Part shown: one piece after another, positions 1 to 7,775 of the stretch | Position numbering within the stretch: position 1 is the first letter of the stretch | Layout: every line of letters starts with the position of its first letter | From: DAOTYH01 sp034435015 | GTDB taxonomy: Bacteria > Chloroflexota > Anaerolineae > Aggregatilineales > UBA3940 | DNA length: 26,561 bases | Assembly (NCBI GenBank): GCA_034435015.1 | Contig: DAOTYH010000016.1 | Coordinates: 1 to 26,561 of the forward strand | Direction: 5' to 3' | Notes under the pieces: generated by a model | Told to the model about the DNA's origin: nothing | Databases searched by the model: none | Seen by the model: only the letters and a program-made list of their open reading frames with translations | Made by a program: the position numbers and the translations under genes

Positions 1-321
1 TTCTTCCTACGTTCGTACGACCAGGCTCCGGCGTTCCGCACGTCTTCCTGTCACGTCTGCAGTTGTTAAGGTGCCCCTTAGAAAGCATCCCGCCGACTGT
101 CCCCAGCCGGCGGCACGACGGCGTATGCTCTCCCGCTCTCTCTTCCCCTTCGCTTCCGCCGCCTTCCGCCTCCCTCGGTTGTGAACTCTCCACCTCAGGT
201 CTCCCCTCAGTGTGCTTCCAGTATAACATACCCTTAACTCTTCCGCAAGAGGTCCTTAACAAGAATCTGCCATGATTTTCTAATTTCCCCAACTGGAAGG
301 CTCTCGGCGGCTACATTCCTC
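1..321. other. Intergenic region without a convincing gene; leftward leader
   Basis: I see no supportable coding sequence here. The only open frame (70 codons, plus strand) is pyrimidine-rich, lacks a ribosome site and resembles no family. On the minus strand the region carries a good leftward promoter (see 220-248). Downstream of it is about 210 nt of purine-rich leader that reaches the window edge without a good start codon. The leader can form small hairpins, for example CCGCCG/CGGCGG around 92-115 and AAGG/CCTT near 69-80. It is most likely the 5' untranslated leader of a gene lying to the left, or a small RNA. No known RNA family was recognised. Confidence 0.5.
220..248 (-). promoter_or_regulatory. 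Leftward sigma70-type promoter with extended -10
   Basis: On the minus strand the -35 hexamer TTGCGG (243-248) is followed by a 17-bp spacer and the -10 hexamer TATACT (220-225). TGT directly precedes the -10, giving an extended -10 element. Transcription would start near 213 and run off the left edge, so the controlled gene is not visible. It lies downstream of the aminotransferase gene on the same strand and marks a new transcription unit. Confidence 0.55.
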
Positions 322-1662
322 TCAAAAACTCACGCTGGCGACAGCCGCATCAATCGCCGCTGTCAACCGGCTGACGATCTCATCAAGCTCTCCCTCTTCA
401 ACTACTAGGGGAGGAGCTACCATAACATGATCGCCCGCTATGCCGTCAGCACAACCACTCATGGCATAGACGATCATCCCCTCTTCGAAGGCCATATCGA
501 ACACACGGCTTGACAGGTGCGCAGAGGCGGGGAAAGGCCGCTTCGTGGCGCGGTCAGCAACCAGCTCGACTGCCCACATCAAACCCTGACCACGTACATC
601 ACCCACGTGGGGATGCTCGTCAAATGCCGCATGGAGTTTGCGTCCCAGTTGAGCGCCCACCTTTTGCGCATGGGAGATCAAGTTGTGATCCTCCAGATAG
701 CACACAGCCGCCAAACCTGCCGCCGCCGCTACAGGCTGGTGGCTGAATGTCCCGCCGTGGTTGAAGTCTCCACCCTCTTTCAGCATCAGATCAACCAGAT
801 CGCCGCGTACCGCCGTGACACTAAGCGGCAAGTACCCGCCTGAGACCCCCTTTCCCAGACAGATCACATCCGGAGTGACATCCCATTGCTCGATGGCAAA
901 CCAGTGGCCGGTACGTCCCATACCCGTCATGACCTCATCAGCAATCAACAGCAGGCCATGTTGATCGCATATCTCCCGCACACGCGGCCAGTACTCAGGC
1001 GGAGGCACCACTGCCCCCAGCGTTGCGCCTGCCAGCGGCTCAGCGATGAAGGCCGCCACTGCACCCTGCCCTTGATGTTTGATCTCATCCTCCAATGCTT
1101 CAGCGCAACGCAGGCCACAGTCCGGATAAGTCAGCCCAAACGGACAACGATAGCAGTACGGCGGCGGGATGTGGGGCATATCCACAAACAGCGGCTCAAA
1201 ATATCGGCGCATAGACGGCTTGCCGGTGATCGCTAGTGCCCCCATCGTCAAGCCGTGATAGCTTCCCCAACGGGCGATTACTTTGTATCGTTGAGCTTGT
1301 CCCCACACAACCTGCATCTGGCGGGCAAACTTGACCGCCGTTTCTGTCGCATCTGAACCAGTACACAGGAAGAACAGCCGGGCATCAGGCATCGGCATAT
1401 GGGCCGCCAGACGATCAGCTAATTCCTCCAGCGCCTGACTGGTGAACATTGTGGCATGAGCATAGGCAACCTGCGCCGCTTGTTCACGAATCGCATCAGC
1501 GATTTCAGCCACCCCATGCCCGACGTTAACAACCACCGCCCCTCCTGAGGCGTCAATATACCGCTTGCCGGTTGTGTCCCACAGATAGATACCCTGCCCA
1601 TGCGACACAACCGGCTTGGCATGCTTGTGCTTGCGATGAAAAACGTGGCTATGCTTGCTCAT
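322..1662 (-). CDS. Class III PLP-dependent aminotransferase
   Basis: This 446-residue fold-type I class III (omega/ornithine-type) aminotransferase moves an amino group between a donor and a keto acid or aldehyde, using pyridoxal phosphate in the cytoplasm. Visible marks are the phosphate-binding GSDATE (102-107), an aromatic-His pair in SYHG (134-137), the PLP-ring aspartate D242 in ADEV, and the Schiff-base lysine K271 in GKGVSGG. A cysteine-rich insertion has C170, C173, C182 and C186 (CYRC...CGLRC). Full length for the family. The start ATG lies 4 bases after the stop of the DUF4013 gene, so the two are probably translationally coupled; an AAGG ribosome site overlaps the upstream stop region. 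The exact substrate cannot be read. Neighbouring CoA-transferase and dehydrogenase genes hint at an omega-amino acid or diamine. Confidence 0.9.
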   Translation of the reverse strand: MSKHSHVFHRKHKHAKPVVSHGQGIYLWDTTGKRYIDASGGAVVVNVGHGVAEIADAIREQAAQVAYAHATMFTSQALEELADRLAAHMPMPDARLFFLCTGSDATETAVKFARQMQVVWGQAQRYKVIARWGSYHGLTMGALAITGKPSMRRYFEPLFVDMPHIPPPYCYRCPFGLTYPDCGLRCAEALEDEIKHQGQGAVAAFIAEPLAGATLGAVVPPPEYWPRVREICDQHGLLLIADEVMTGMGRTGHWFAIEQWDVTPDVICLGKGVSGGYLPLSVTAVRGDLVDLMLKEGGDFNHGGTFSHQPVAAAAGLAAVCYLEDHNLISHAQKVGAQLGRKLHAAFDEHPHVGDVRGQGLMWAVELVADRATKRPFPASAHLSSRVFDMAFEEGMIVYAMSGCADGIAGDHVMVAPPLVVEEGELDEIVSRLTAAIDAAVASVSF

Positions 1663-1666
1663 ACTC

Positions 1667-2404
1667 TCATACCTTAGGCGGAGTAGATAGTTGCGGCCCC
1701 GTCAACCCAGCCTGATGGGCAATCTGCCCGCCCAGATGCCCCAAGAACAGCGTGATCAGAAAGCCAAGCGGCAGGGCTATGATAAATGTGATGATCTGTC
1801 CGCAGATCGGGATCAGCCCCAGCAAAAGGCCAATACAGCCTATCAGAGCGCCAATAACCAGCAACAGCACAAAAACATACACCGCCGCCATTAAGAACAG
1901 GCCCAGGTGATCGCGCAGGAATTTGAAGTTATCAACAACCTGAAACAGTTCGCCGATCTCCTGACGCCCCACGCTAAAGCGGATCAAGCCTGCCATCAAT
2001 AACAATGAAGCGGCAATCAACAAAACAAACCCTATCAGACTCACACAGATCACGCCGACCAGCGTCAGGCCGCTCAGCATCATGGTCGCCTCTTCACTTT
2101 GACCACCCAGCAGAGGCAGGATATATAAAGGAACCAGTACAGCCACCAAGATCGCATAGGGCACAATGCTGTAGACAATCTGGGCCAATACCACAAACAG
2201 CCCTTTCATAAAAAAATCCCCCAGCCGATCCCAATTTGGCATAGGCCGTGGGTCATTATTGGCGACGTTCCGGATAACTTCAACCATATAGCCCGTGGCC
2301 GTAATGTTGAGAATGGGGACAAGCATGATCAAAACGCCCACTCCTACCTTGGTCAGCCAGTCCTCATCCTCGAACGGATACTGAATCGCACGCATGAAGT
2401 CCAT
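1667..2404 (-). CDS. DUF4013 multi-pass membrane protein
   Basis: The protein of about 245 residues has roughly six hydrophobic segments, including stretches around residues 20-38, 66-95, 105-135, 160-185 and 190-220. It begins with the W-x-x-K-x-G and later P-x-W-x-x-x-x-x-F-x-x-G patterns typical of DUF4013. Function is unknown in the family; it probably sits in the cytoplasmic membrane. The frame can be extended to a TTG at 2422, but the ribosome site (TAGGA, 5-6 bases before ATG at 2404) lies inside that extension, so 2404 is chosen. It is 43 bases downstream of the thiolase and 4 bases upstream of the aminotransferase, so it is probably cotranscribed with them. There is no clear functional link to those enzymes. 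Confidence 0.8.
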   Translation of the reverse strand: MDFMRAIQYPFEDEDWLTKVGVGVLIMLVPILNITATGYMVEVIRNVANNDPRPMPNWDRLGDFFMKGLFVVLAQIVYSIVPYAILVAVLVPLYILPLLGGQSEEATMMLSGLTLVGVICVSLIGFVLLIAASLLLMAGLIRFSVGRQEIGELFQVVDNFKFLRDHLGLFLMAAVYVFVLLLVIGALIGCIGLLLGLIPICGQIITFIIALPLGFLITLFLGHLGGQIAHQAGLTGPQLSTPPKV

Positions 2405-2447
2405 TGTTGTCCTACCTTTCAATCATGATGCAGTCAACAGTATCGAG

Positions 2448-3692
2448 TCAGGCCATCTCGATGATCGTAGCCTCTCCCTGCCCTACCCCGACACATAATG
2501 TGGCCAATCCATAACGCATCCGAGCTCCCCCTGCTTTGCGGCGCTTCATCTCATGGAGCAGGGTCGTCAGGATACGCGCCCCAGAACAGCCCAGCGGATG
2601 CCCCAGCGCAATTGCCCCGCCATTGACATTGGTGACAGCATGATCAAAACCTGCCAGCTTCATCACAGCCAGCGCCTGAACAGCAAAAGCCTCATTCAGC
2701 TCGATCAAATCGATTGCATCAATTCCCAAACCAGCCCGCTGGAGGGCCTTCTCAGTGGCTGGAACCGGCCCCAGCCCCATCGTGCGTGGATCGACGCCTG
2801 CGGCGGCACTACATACCCAGCGTGCCAGCGGTTTGAGACCCAGCTCATTGGCCTTTTGCTCGCTCATCAGCAGGACCGCCGCCGCCCCGTCATTCAAACC
2901 GCTTGAGTTGCCCGCCGTGACTGTCCCCCCCTCCCGAAAGACGGGTTTCAATTTGGCGAGTTGTTCCATGCTTGTATCAAGCACATACTGGCCATCCACG
3001 ATCTTGTAACGCGGGAACTCATCCACCTCAAACCGGATCGGATCGCCCTTACGCTGAGGAATCTCGACCGGCACAATCTCATCTTTGAACCGCCCCGCGT
3101 TAATCGCATCTACCGCCCGCCGATGGCTCTCCAGCGCGAAGGCATCCTGCTTTTCCCGTGTCAGATCGGGCATTTGCTCGTAGATGTTTTCCGCCGTCTC
3201 GCCCATCGCCTCCAGCGGGAACATCGCCTCAAGACGCGGGTTAGGATAGCGCCAGCCAAGTGTTGTATCGTAAACCGTCACATTGCCTGTTCCAAAGGCC
3301 ACCGCTTGCTTGGGCATAGACCATGGGGCACGTGTCATGTTCTCTACCCCGCCAGCGATGAATATATCCCCTTCGCCTGTCCGGATAGCCCGTGCCGCCT
3401 GATTGATCGCGTTCAGCCCCGACGCACACAGTCGGTTGAATGTCACCCCCGCTACATGATGCGGAAAACCCGCCAGCAGTAAGGCCATGCGTGCTACATT
3501 GCGGTTGTCTTCCCCGGCCTGATTGGCACACCCCAGGTAGACTTCTTCCACCAGCGCCGGATCAAGGTGGTTTCGTTCCACAATGGCCTTGAGCGGAATC
3601 GCCGCTAGGTCGTCGGCTCGGACGGCAGACAGCACCCCTCCATGCCTGCCGACCGCTGTACGAACAGCATCAATGATCACAACTTCCCGCAT
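2448..3692 (-). CDS. Thiolase (acetyl-CoA acyltransferase), PcaF/PaaJ-like
   Basis: A 414-residue thiolase that cleaves a 3-oxoacyl-CoA with CoA to give acetyl-CoA, or runs the Claisen condensation in reverse. Catalytic residues are all present: nucleophile C89 in NRLCASGL, NEAFA at 333-337, H365 in GHPLGCSG, and C400 in CVGVGQG. The N-terminal part (VRADDLAAIPL and LGCANQAGEDNRNVARMA) closely follows beta-ketoadipyl-CoA thiolases (PcaF/PaaJ) as I know them. A dicarboxylic 3-oxoacyl-CoA substrate is therefore plausible, but a generic acetoacetyl-CoA thiolase cannot be excluded. It begins the group thiolase-DUF4013-aminotransferase and is separated from the upstream gene by a 172-base gap with a terminator hairpin. 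Start ATG is preceded by AGGTGAGG. No clear promoter was found in the gap. Confidence 0.92.
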   Translation of the reverse strand: MREVVIIDAVRTAVGRHGGVLSAVRADDLAAIPLKAIVERNHLDPALVEEVYLGCANQAGEDNRNVARMALLLAGFPHHVAGVTFNRLCASGLNAINQAARAIRTGEGDIFIAGGVENMTRAPWSMPKQAVAFGTGNVTVYDTTLGWRYPNPRLEAMFPLEAMGETAENIYEQMPDLTREKQDAFALESHRRAVDAINAGRFKDEIVPVEIPQRKGDPIRFEVDEFPRYKIVDGQYVLDTSMEQLAKLKPVFREGGTVTAGNSSGLNDGAAAVLLMSEQKANELGLKPLARWVCSAAAGVDPRTMGLGPVPATEKALQRAGLGIDAIDLIELNEAFAVQALAVMKLAGFDHAVTNVNGGAIALGHPLGCSGARILTTLLHEMKRRKAGGARMRYGLATLCVGVGQGEATIIEMA

Positions 3693-3808
3693 AAGCTGAC
3701 CTCACCTGAGTGAAAGAAAAATCACCAGACAAAAAGGTTTCAGCAGGAAACCCGTTTAACAGTCGGGGTACAGACCTTCTAATCCACCCAAGCACAGAAA
3801 AGCGAAAT

Positions 3809-3841
3809 CCCTTTCCCCTCAGCGTTGGTGAGGGGAAAGGG
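3809..3841 (-). terminator. Hairpin terminator after the TPR/DUF4352-like gene
   Basis: A perfect 13-bp inverted repeat (CCCTTTCCCCTCA / TGAGGGGAAAGGG) with a 7-base loop lies 23 bases past the stop of the membrane-protein gene on the minus strand. It is followed on that strand by a moderately T-rich stretch (ATTTCGCTTTTC). Likely an intrinsic terminator closing the P5CDH-to-TPR unit. The GGTGAGGGG core also resembles dispersed palindromic repeats, so an origin as a repeat is possible. Confidence 0.6.
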
Positions 3842-3864
3842 GAACGCAGGTAACCCCAATTTCC

Positions 3865-5313
3865 CTATGGCACTGTCCCAGACGGACGGCGCGTAGGAGT
3901 TGCGGTAGGGGTAGGTGTAGCCTGAGGTTCTGGTATCAGGAAGTAGGCCTGTCCCTGCCCATCGGGCGCGGTATAGACCAGCAGTAAGCCTCCTTCCCCT
4001 ATACCTACCTCAAAGAACATCATACCTGAGACAGGCGTTCCGCCGGGAAACTCAGTAGTTCCCAGCGCCTCCGGTACACCGCCGACAAATGTCGGCATGA
4101 CCTCCTCGTCCGCCGCAGTAAGGATGATGAAGTCATCCAGACTCAGATAACAGGTCTGTGACGAAGGCACACTACAGGATGCCTCGATGATCAACCGGAG
4201 GAACTCATTGCCCCTTCCGGCTTCAGGTACATTCCTACTGCCTACCAGCTCAACCAGATCAACCGGACGAAGGATGTCAGCGCTCAACACAAGGATCAGA
4301 TCGCCAACCTGTACCTCTACTTCCGGCGGAGCAGGGTTATCGCGTGAAGACCCCACCCCCGGCGTAGGTGTCAAGGTAGGACGCGGCGTCTGGGTAGCGG
4401 TTGGCGTGTTGGTCACCTCGCGGGTCGGGATGACAGCCAGCGTAGGCGTCGGCGGAGGAACTGTCGGGGTCGCTGTAGGGGCGGGCTGTGCCAGGCCGGG
4501 GATCGGCAGGGCGCTCAACAACCCATTCCGCCACGCAAAGAACCCCAGCGTCACAACAACAAGTGCCAGAACTCCCAGCAGTAGCGCCAGCACAAAACTG
4601 CATCCGCCGCGTCTTCTCTCTTCCTTTACTTTCCTGCCTTTAGCCTTGGGCAACTCAGAGCCGGCGAATTCATCTCGCGGAATCTCCAGCCCGGCAAGCG
4701 GATCAAGTGTGGGCGGCGGAGCACCGCGCGGTGAGGGACGGGTCGTCAGCGTAGGGAGAGAAGAGCGAGTGGACGGCGGCATCGGCGGTCGCGCGATTGG
4801 CAAAGGCTCCGCCGGCGGCATTGACAGCAGGTCCTCCGGCTCACGGCGTGGAAACGGTGTCTGCTCAGGGCCGGCTATCGGCAGAGGCTCCACCGGCGGC
4901 ATTGACAGCAGGTCCTCCGGCTCACGGCGTGGAAACGGTGTCCGCTCAGGGCCGGCTGTCGGCAGAGGCTCTGCCGGCGGCTTCGGCCTAGCCACAGGCG
5001 GCGGGGCCGCACGGGGCATATGCTCAGGGCGCTGAAGAGGCGGGGGTGTCTCGCGCGGCGGGGGCGGGGGAACAGCCGCACCTCGCAGGCGGGCCAATGC
5101 CTGGCTGATACGGGCTTCACCAGGGTTAAGACGCTGTGCCCGTTCCAGGCAATAGATTGCCTCCTCCTGCTTCTCAACCAGTTGGGCCATCATCACCCAA
5201 GCTTCCCAGTCCTGAGGATCACGCTTCAGCGCCCCCACCATGAGCCGGCGTGCCTGATCCTTTTGCCCCGCCTTGAGCAATGACATTGCCTGCCGGATCA
5301 ATTCACTGGGCAT
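3865..5313 (-). CDS. TPR, proline-rich, single-pass membrane protein with C-terminal DUF4352-like domain
   Basis: The 482-residue protein has a modular layout. Residues 1-78 form two TPR-like helical pairs. Residues 80-205 are a proline-rich linker holding two 27-residue tandem repeats (119-172). A basic stretch (224-235) precedes one transmembrane segment (about 238-260). A Thr-Pro-rich stalk (275-320) follows, then a beta-rich domain (325-455) resembling DUF4352/telokin-like domains, then a second Thr-Pro tail. The positive-inside rule puts the TPR end in the cytoplasm and the beta domain outside. Function is unknown; the shape suggests a scaffold or sensor joining a cytosolic partner to the cell surface. 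Its strong ribosome site (AAGGAGGG) overlaps the stop of the HAD gene 12 bases upstream, so it belongs to that operon. Confidence 0.7.
   Translation of the reverse strand: MPSELIRQAMSLLKAGQKDQARRLMVGALKRDPQDWEAWVMMAQLVEKQEEAIYCLERAQRLNPGEARISQALARLRGAAVPPPPPRETPPPLQRPEHMPRAAPPPVARPKPPAEPLPTAGPERTPFPRREPEDLLSMPPVEPLPIAGPEQTPFPRREPEDLLSMPPAEPLPIARPPMPPSTRSSLPTLTTRPSPRGAPPPTLDPLAGLEIPRDEFAGSELPKAKGRKVKEERRRGGCSFVLALLLGVLALVVVTLGFFAWRNGLLSALPIPGLAQPAPTATPTVPPPTPTLAVIPTREVTNTPTATQTPRPTLTPTPGVGSSRDNPAPPEVEVQVGDLILVLSADILRPVDLVELVGSRNVPEAGRGNEFLRLIIEASCSVPSSQTCYLSLDDFIILTAADEEVMPTFVGGVPEALGTTEFPGGTPVSGMMFFEVGIGEGGLLLVYTAPDGQGQAYFLIPEPQATPTPTATPTRRPSGTVP
4798..4959 (-). repeat. 81-bp in-frame tandem repeat, two copies
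   Basis: Two adjacent 81-bp units encode 27-residue repeats starting [T/I]AGPE[R/Q]TPFPRREPEDLL in the proline-rich linker of the TPR membrane protein. The copies are nearly identical at DNA level (for example ATTGACAGCAGGTCCTCCGG in both, on the plus strand). This indicates a recent duplication that kept the frame. Shorter partial copies of the P-x-EPLP motif flank them. Confidence 0.9.
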
Positions 5314-5325
5314 TTTCTCCCTCCT

Positions 5326-6012
5326 TCACTCGATCCGCCTGCGCCCATCCGCATTCTGTGCAAGCCGGATCAGGTCTTCCAGCGTCACATCAGCCAGCGA
5401 ATCCACCCGCAGATTGGCATGGGATGTATCCAACTGAGATGTCAGGACGCTTGGAACAGCCACACAGAACAACCCTGCCCGCCGAGCCGCTGTGATGCCA
5501 ACCGGCGAGTCTTCGATCGCAAAAGCCTCTTCCGAGGTGACACCCAGCGCCTCCAGCGCCGCAAGGTAGAGGTCAGGGTCGGGTTTGGCACGCCCCACGT
5601 CATCTACCGTCCGGATGGTGTCAAAGTAGCCGTGTAACCCCAGCCGCTTCAGATGTCCATGCACCCACTCGTGCGGCGAGCTGGATGCTACCCCCAGCTT
5701 AAGTCCCAATTTCCGGGCTTCCTTAAGACGCTCCTCAACGCCCGGCATGATCGGCTGTTTCATCAGCAACTCTTGGTGACGCAGGCGATACTTGGCCTCT
5801 GCCATTTGACGGTCAATGGGCCGCCCGATCTGCTGTTCCACGTAATCATAGGGGTTGAATACTTCAAACGGCGTCCTTCCCACCGTTGTCGCCCACACCG
5901 CCATTGGCAGGTCAACGCCATATTCCTGGCACATCTCCCGCCACGCGATGTACTCTGGCATCTCCGTTTCCAGAATCACACCGTCAAAATCAAAAATCAC
6001 AGCACGAATCAC
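5326..6012 (-). CDS. HAD-family hydrolase (beta-phosphoglucomutase/YhcW-like phosphatase)
   Basis: A 228-residue HAD subfamily IA phosphatase or phosphomutase-like enzyme. Motif I is DFDGV with nucleophile D8 and acid/base D10, motif II is S110 in VASSSP, motif III is K143 in GRAKPDPDLY, and motif IV is E167-D168 in AIEDSPVG. An alpha-helical cap lies between residues 15 and 85. It resembles Bacillus YhcW-type proteins, which act on small phosphate monoesters; the true substrate is not readable. The GTG start overlaps the TGA stop of the CoA-transferase beta gene by 4 bases (GTGA), so the genes are translationally coupled. A housekeeping or repair phosphatase for a pathway intermediate is one reading. 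Confidence 0.88.
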   Translation of the reverse strand: MIRAVIFDFDGVILETEMPEYIAWREMCQEYGVDLPMAVWATTVGRTPFEVFNPYDYVEQQIGRPIDRQMAEAKYRLRHQELLMKQPIMPGVEERLKEARKLGLKLGVASSSPHEWVHGHLKRLGLHGYFDTIRTVDDVGRAKPDPDLYLAALEALGVTSEEAFAIEDSPVGITAARRAGLFCVAVPSVLTSQLDTSHANLRVDSLADVTLEDLIRLAQNADGRRRIE

Positions 6013-6779
6013 GAACGGTATACTCCCTGTGGATCAAGTTTAACACGTACAAGATGGAGTTCCTGTTCAGTCGGCGGAGGCGTCTCATCAATGGGATCGG
6101 CCAACCGCACCTCCCACCCCATCTCAGCCCGCACAGCGTCAAGCGTGACGCCAGGATGCAAAGAGATAAGCTGCATCTCCCGTTCTGGGTTATTGAAGTC
6201 AAAGATCGCCATGTCGGTAATGACCAGTTGCGGCCCCTCGCCTGGCATTCCGGCCTCACGGCGTGCATCCCCGCCCCTCAGATGGCCGGGGCTGGTCAAG
6301 AAGTCAAGCTTTTCAACAAATGCACGCTTGCTCAGCCGCATGATCATATAGACACGCCACGCATTGATAGCGATCTCGCATGCCCCGCCACTGCCGGGCA
6401 ATCGCACTTTGGGCGCCGCATAGTCACCAATCACGGTGGTATTCAGGTTACCATAGCGGTCAATCTGTGCCCCACCCAACAGAGCCACGTCCACCAGCCC
6501 GCGCTGAAGGTAGAGGCCGAACAGATCAGCCATCGAGATCACTGAGGTTGCACCAGTCACAAGGGTCGGGTCTCCGATAGAGAGCGGCAGGCGGGCCGGC
6601 TGTGCCCCATACACCCCTGACTCGTAGATCAATTCAAGGTCGGGCGCCACAGTCAGACGGGCAAGGTTACAGGCAATGTTCGGCAACCCGACGCCCACAA
6701 ACACCGTGCGCACCCCTGCCAGCGCACGCGCTGAGGCGATGATCATCATTTCTGCTGGAGTATAGCTCTGCTCGCTCAT
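6009..6779 (-). CDS. CoA-transferase subunit beta (glutaconate/IpdB type)
   Basis: A 256-residue class I CoA-transferase beta subunit. It should work with the alpha subunit encoded just upstream to move CoA between an acyl-CoA donor and a carboxylic acid through a glutamyl-CoA thioester. The catalytic glutamate is E53 in the conserved YESG. Other family marks are VGVGLPN (28-34), LLGGAQIDRYGN and the glycine loop LPGSGGACEIA. Its start overlaps the stop of the alpha gene (ATGA), implying equal production of both chains. Similarity is to glutaconate CoA-transferase GctB and the steroid-ring enzyme IpdB. Substrate choice is open. IpdAB proteins act as ring hydrolases rather than transferases, so hydrolysis should be considered. 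Confidence 0.88.
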   Translation of the reverse strand: MSEQSYTPAEMMIIASARALAGVRTVFVGVGLPNIACNLARLTVAPDLELIYESGVYGAQPARLPLSIGDPTLVTGATSVISMADLFGLYLQRGLVDVALLGGAQIDRYGNLNTTVIGDYAAPKVRLPGSGGACEIAINAWRVYMIMRLSKRAFVEKLDFLTSPGHLRGGDARREAGMPGEGPQLVITDMAIFDFNNPEREMQLISLHPGVTLDAVRAEMGWEVRLADPIDETPPPTEQELHLVRVKLDPQGVYRS

Positions 6780-7693
6780 GCGTAAGCTCCATAGTCTACG
6801 GCGCTGGCGGGGGCCGTGCCGGGTCTTAGACGCGCCAGTCTCTCATCTCCCAGCTTCCTGACGTACTCTGCCCGGTTCTTGACACTATACACCCATTCGT
6901 CCAACCATGCCTTCGTGCTTGCCTCGTCACGCGAGAGCTTATCCCATTCCAGATAGAAATCGTTGTCGCGATCGTAGTACCCCTGCACGTATGAGGGATG
7001 CGCCCCGTATGGCTCGTGTACCACCGCATCCACGATCAAACCCGGTATCAAGGTCCGGTTGGGATCAGCACGGATGACTGACTCATCCACGATCTCCTCA
7101 ACTACAACGATCAGCTTATCAGCGGCAAAAGCGGCTTCCTTCTGACAGCCAAGCAGTCCCCATAGCTGGGCATTCCCTTGCACATCTGCCCGCTGGGCAT
7201 GGATGATCACTACATCAGGGTTGAGCGGCGGGACAACAGCAATTCGCTCACCCGTGTAAGGGTCCTCTACGAACCGTATTCGGTCGTTCACAGCCGGCAT
7301 ATCTGAGCCGACATAACTGCGCAGAGGGAAGAACGGCATCCGGGCCGCTCCCGCCGCATAGCGCCCTACCATGCCATAGTGGGAATATTCCTCGATTGCC
7401 AGCGGGGCAGGGATGCCTTTCTCAACCGCCCGCCGGACACAGTGCAGAGGTCCCACACCAGGGTTGCCCAGATAACTGAACACCATCCGTGAGGCTACCC
7501 CCGCCGCTACCATTTGATCATAGATCAAATCAGGGGTCATCCGGATCAGCGTCAGATTACGGCGCCCCTGCCGGATGATCTCATGGCCGGCGGCAAAGCA
7601 AATAAAGGCCGTGAAGCCCTCAATTGCAACCGACATGCCATCCTGCACATAGGTCGCAATGGCTTCCTGCATGGATAAACGTTTATCTATCAC
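6776..7693 (-). CDS. CoA-transferase subunit alpha (glutaconate/IpdA type)
   Basis: Partner of the beta subunit. Family features run throughout: a start-proximal EAIATYVQDG then EGF, the middle PLRSYVGSD, DVVIIHAQRAD, EEIVDESVIRADP, IPGLIVDAVVHEPYGAHPS and a C-terminal KLGDERL. These match glutaconate CoA-transferase GctA closely. The open frame extends to a TTG at 7747. That extension crosses a 30-bp palindrome and has no ribosome site. A GTG at 7693 has GAGAGG four bases upstream and aligns with the start of GctA, giving about 305 residues; an ATG at 7672 is a weaker alternative. The aldehyde dehydrogenase gene ends about 80 bases upstream on the same strand, so cotranscription is likely. 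Confidence 0.87.
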   Translation of the reverse strand: MIDKRLSMQEAIATYVQDGMSVAIEGFTAFICFAAGHEIIRQGRRNLTLIRMTPDLIYDQMVAAGVASRMVFSYLGNPGVGPLHCVRRAVEKGIPAPLAIEEYSHYGMVGRYAAGAARMPFFPLRSYVGSDMPAVNDRIRFVEDPYTGERIAVVPPLNPDVVIIHAQRADVQGNAQLWGLLGCQKEAAFAADKLIVVVEEIVDESVIRADPNRTLIPGLIVDAVVHEPYGAHPSYVQGYYDRDNDFYLEWDKLSRDEASTKAWLDEWVYSVKNRAEYVRKLGDERLARLRPGTAPASAVDYGAYA

Positions 7694-7715
7694 ACACACC
7701 CTCTCATCTGGGTAG

Positions 7716-7745
7716 GTACGGGGCACAGCGTGCTGTGCCCCGTAC
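7716..7745. repeat. 30-bp near-perfect palindrome (REP-like)
   Basis: Arms GTACGGGGCACAGC and GCTGTGCCCCGTAC (14 of 14 paired) flank a two-base centre. It lies between the aldehyde dehydrogenase and CoA-transferase alpha genes and would form a very stable hairpin in their shared transcript. No T-run follows on either strand, so it is not a standard terminator. The GGGGCAC/GTGCCCC core looks like dispersed palindromic repeats seen in several bacterial genomes. Copy number in this genome cannot be judged from one window. Confidence 0.75.
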
Positions 7746-7775
7746 AAATGAGGATCATGGGGCTTGAGCGTTCTA

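Noticed and set aside
63..275. 70-codon plus-strand open frame at the left edge
   Set aside because: No ribosome site, biased pyrimidine composition and no recognisable family; it lies over a minus-strand promoter.
2961..3482. 173-codon plus-strand open frame
   Set aside because: Antisense to the thiolase, whose catalytic motifs are complete; no family features in the mirror frame.
4187..5035. 282-codon plus-strand open frame
   Set aside because: It is antisense to the TPR/proline-rich gene; its Gly/Ser/Arg repeats are the mirror of the proline-rich repeats, and it lacks a ribosome site.
7694..7747. TTG start of the CoA-transferase alpha gene at 7747
   Set aside because: It has no ribosome site, crosses a 30-bp palindrome, and adds residues absent from GctA; GTG 7693 fits better.
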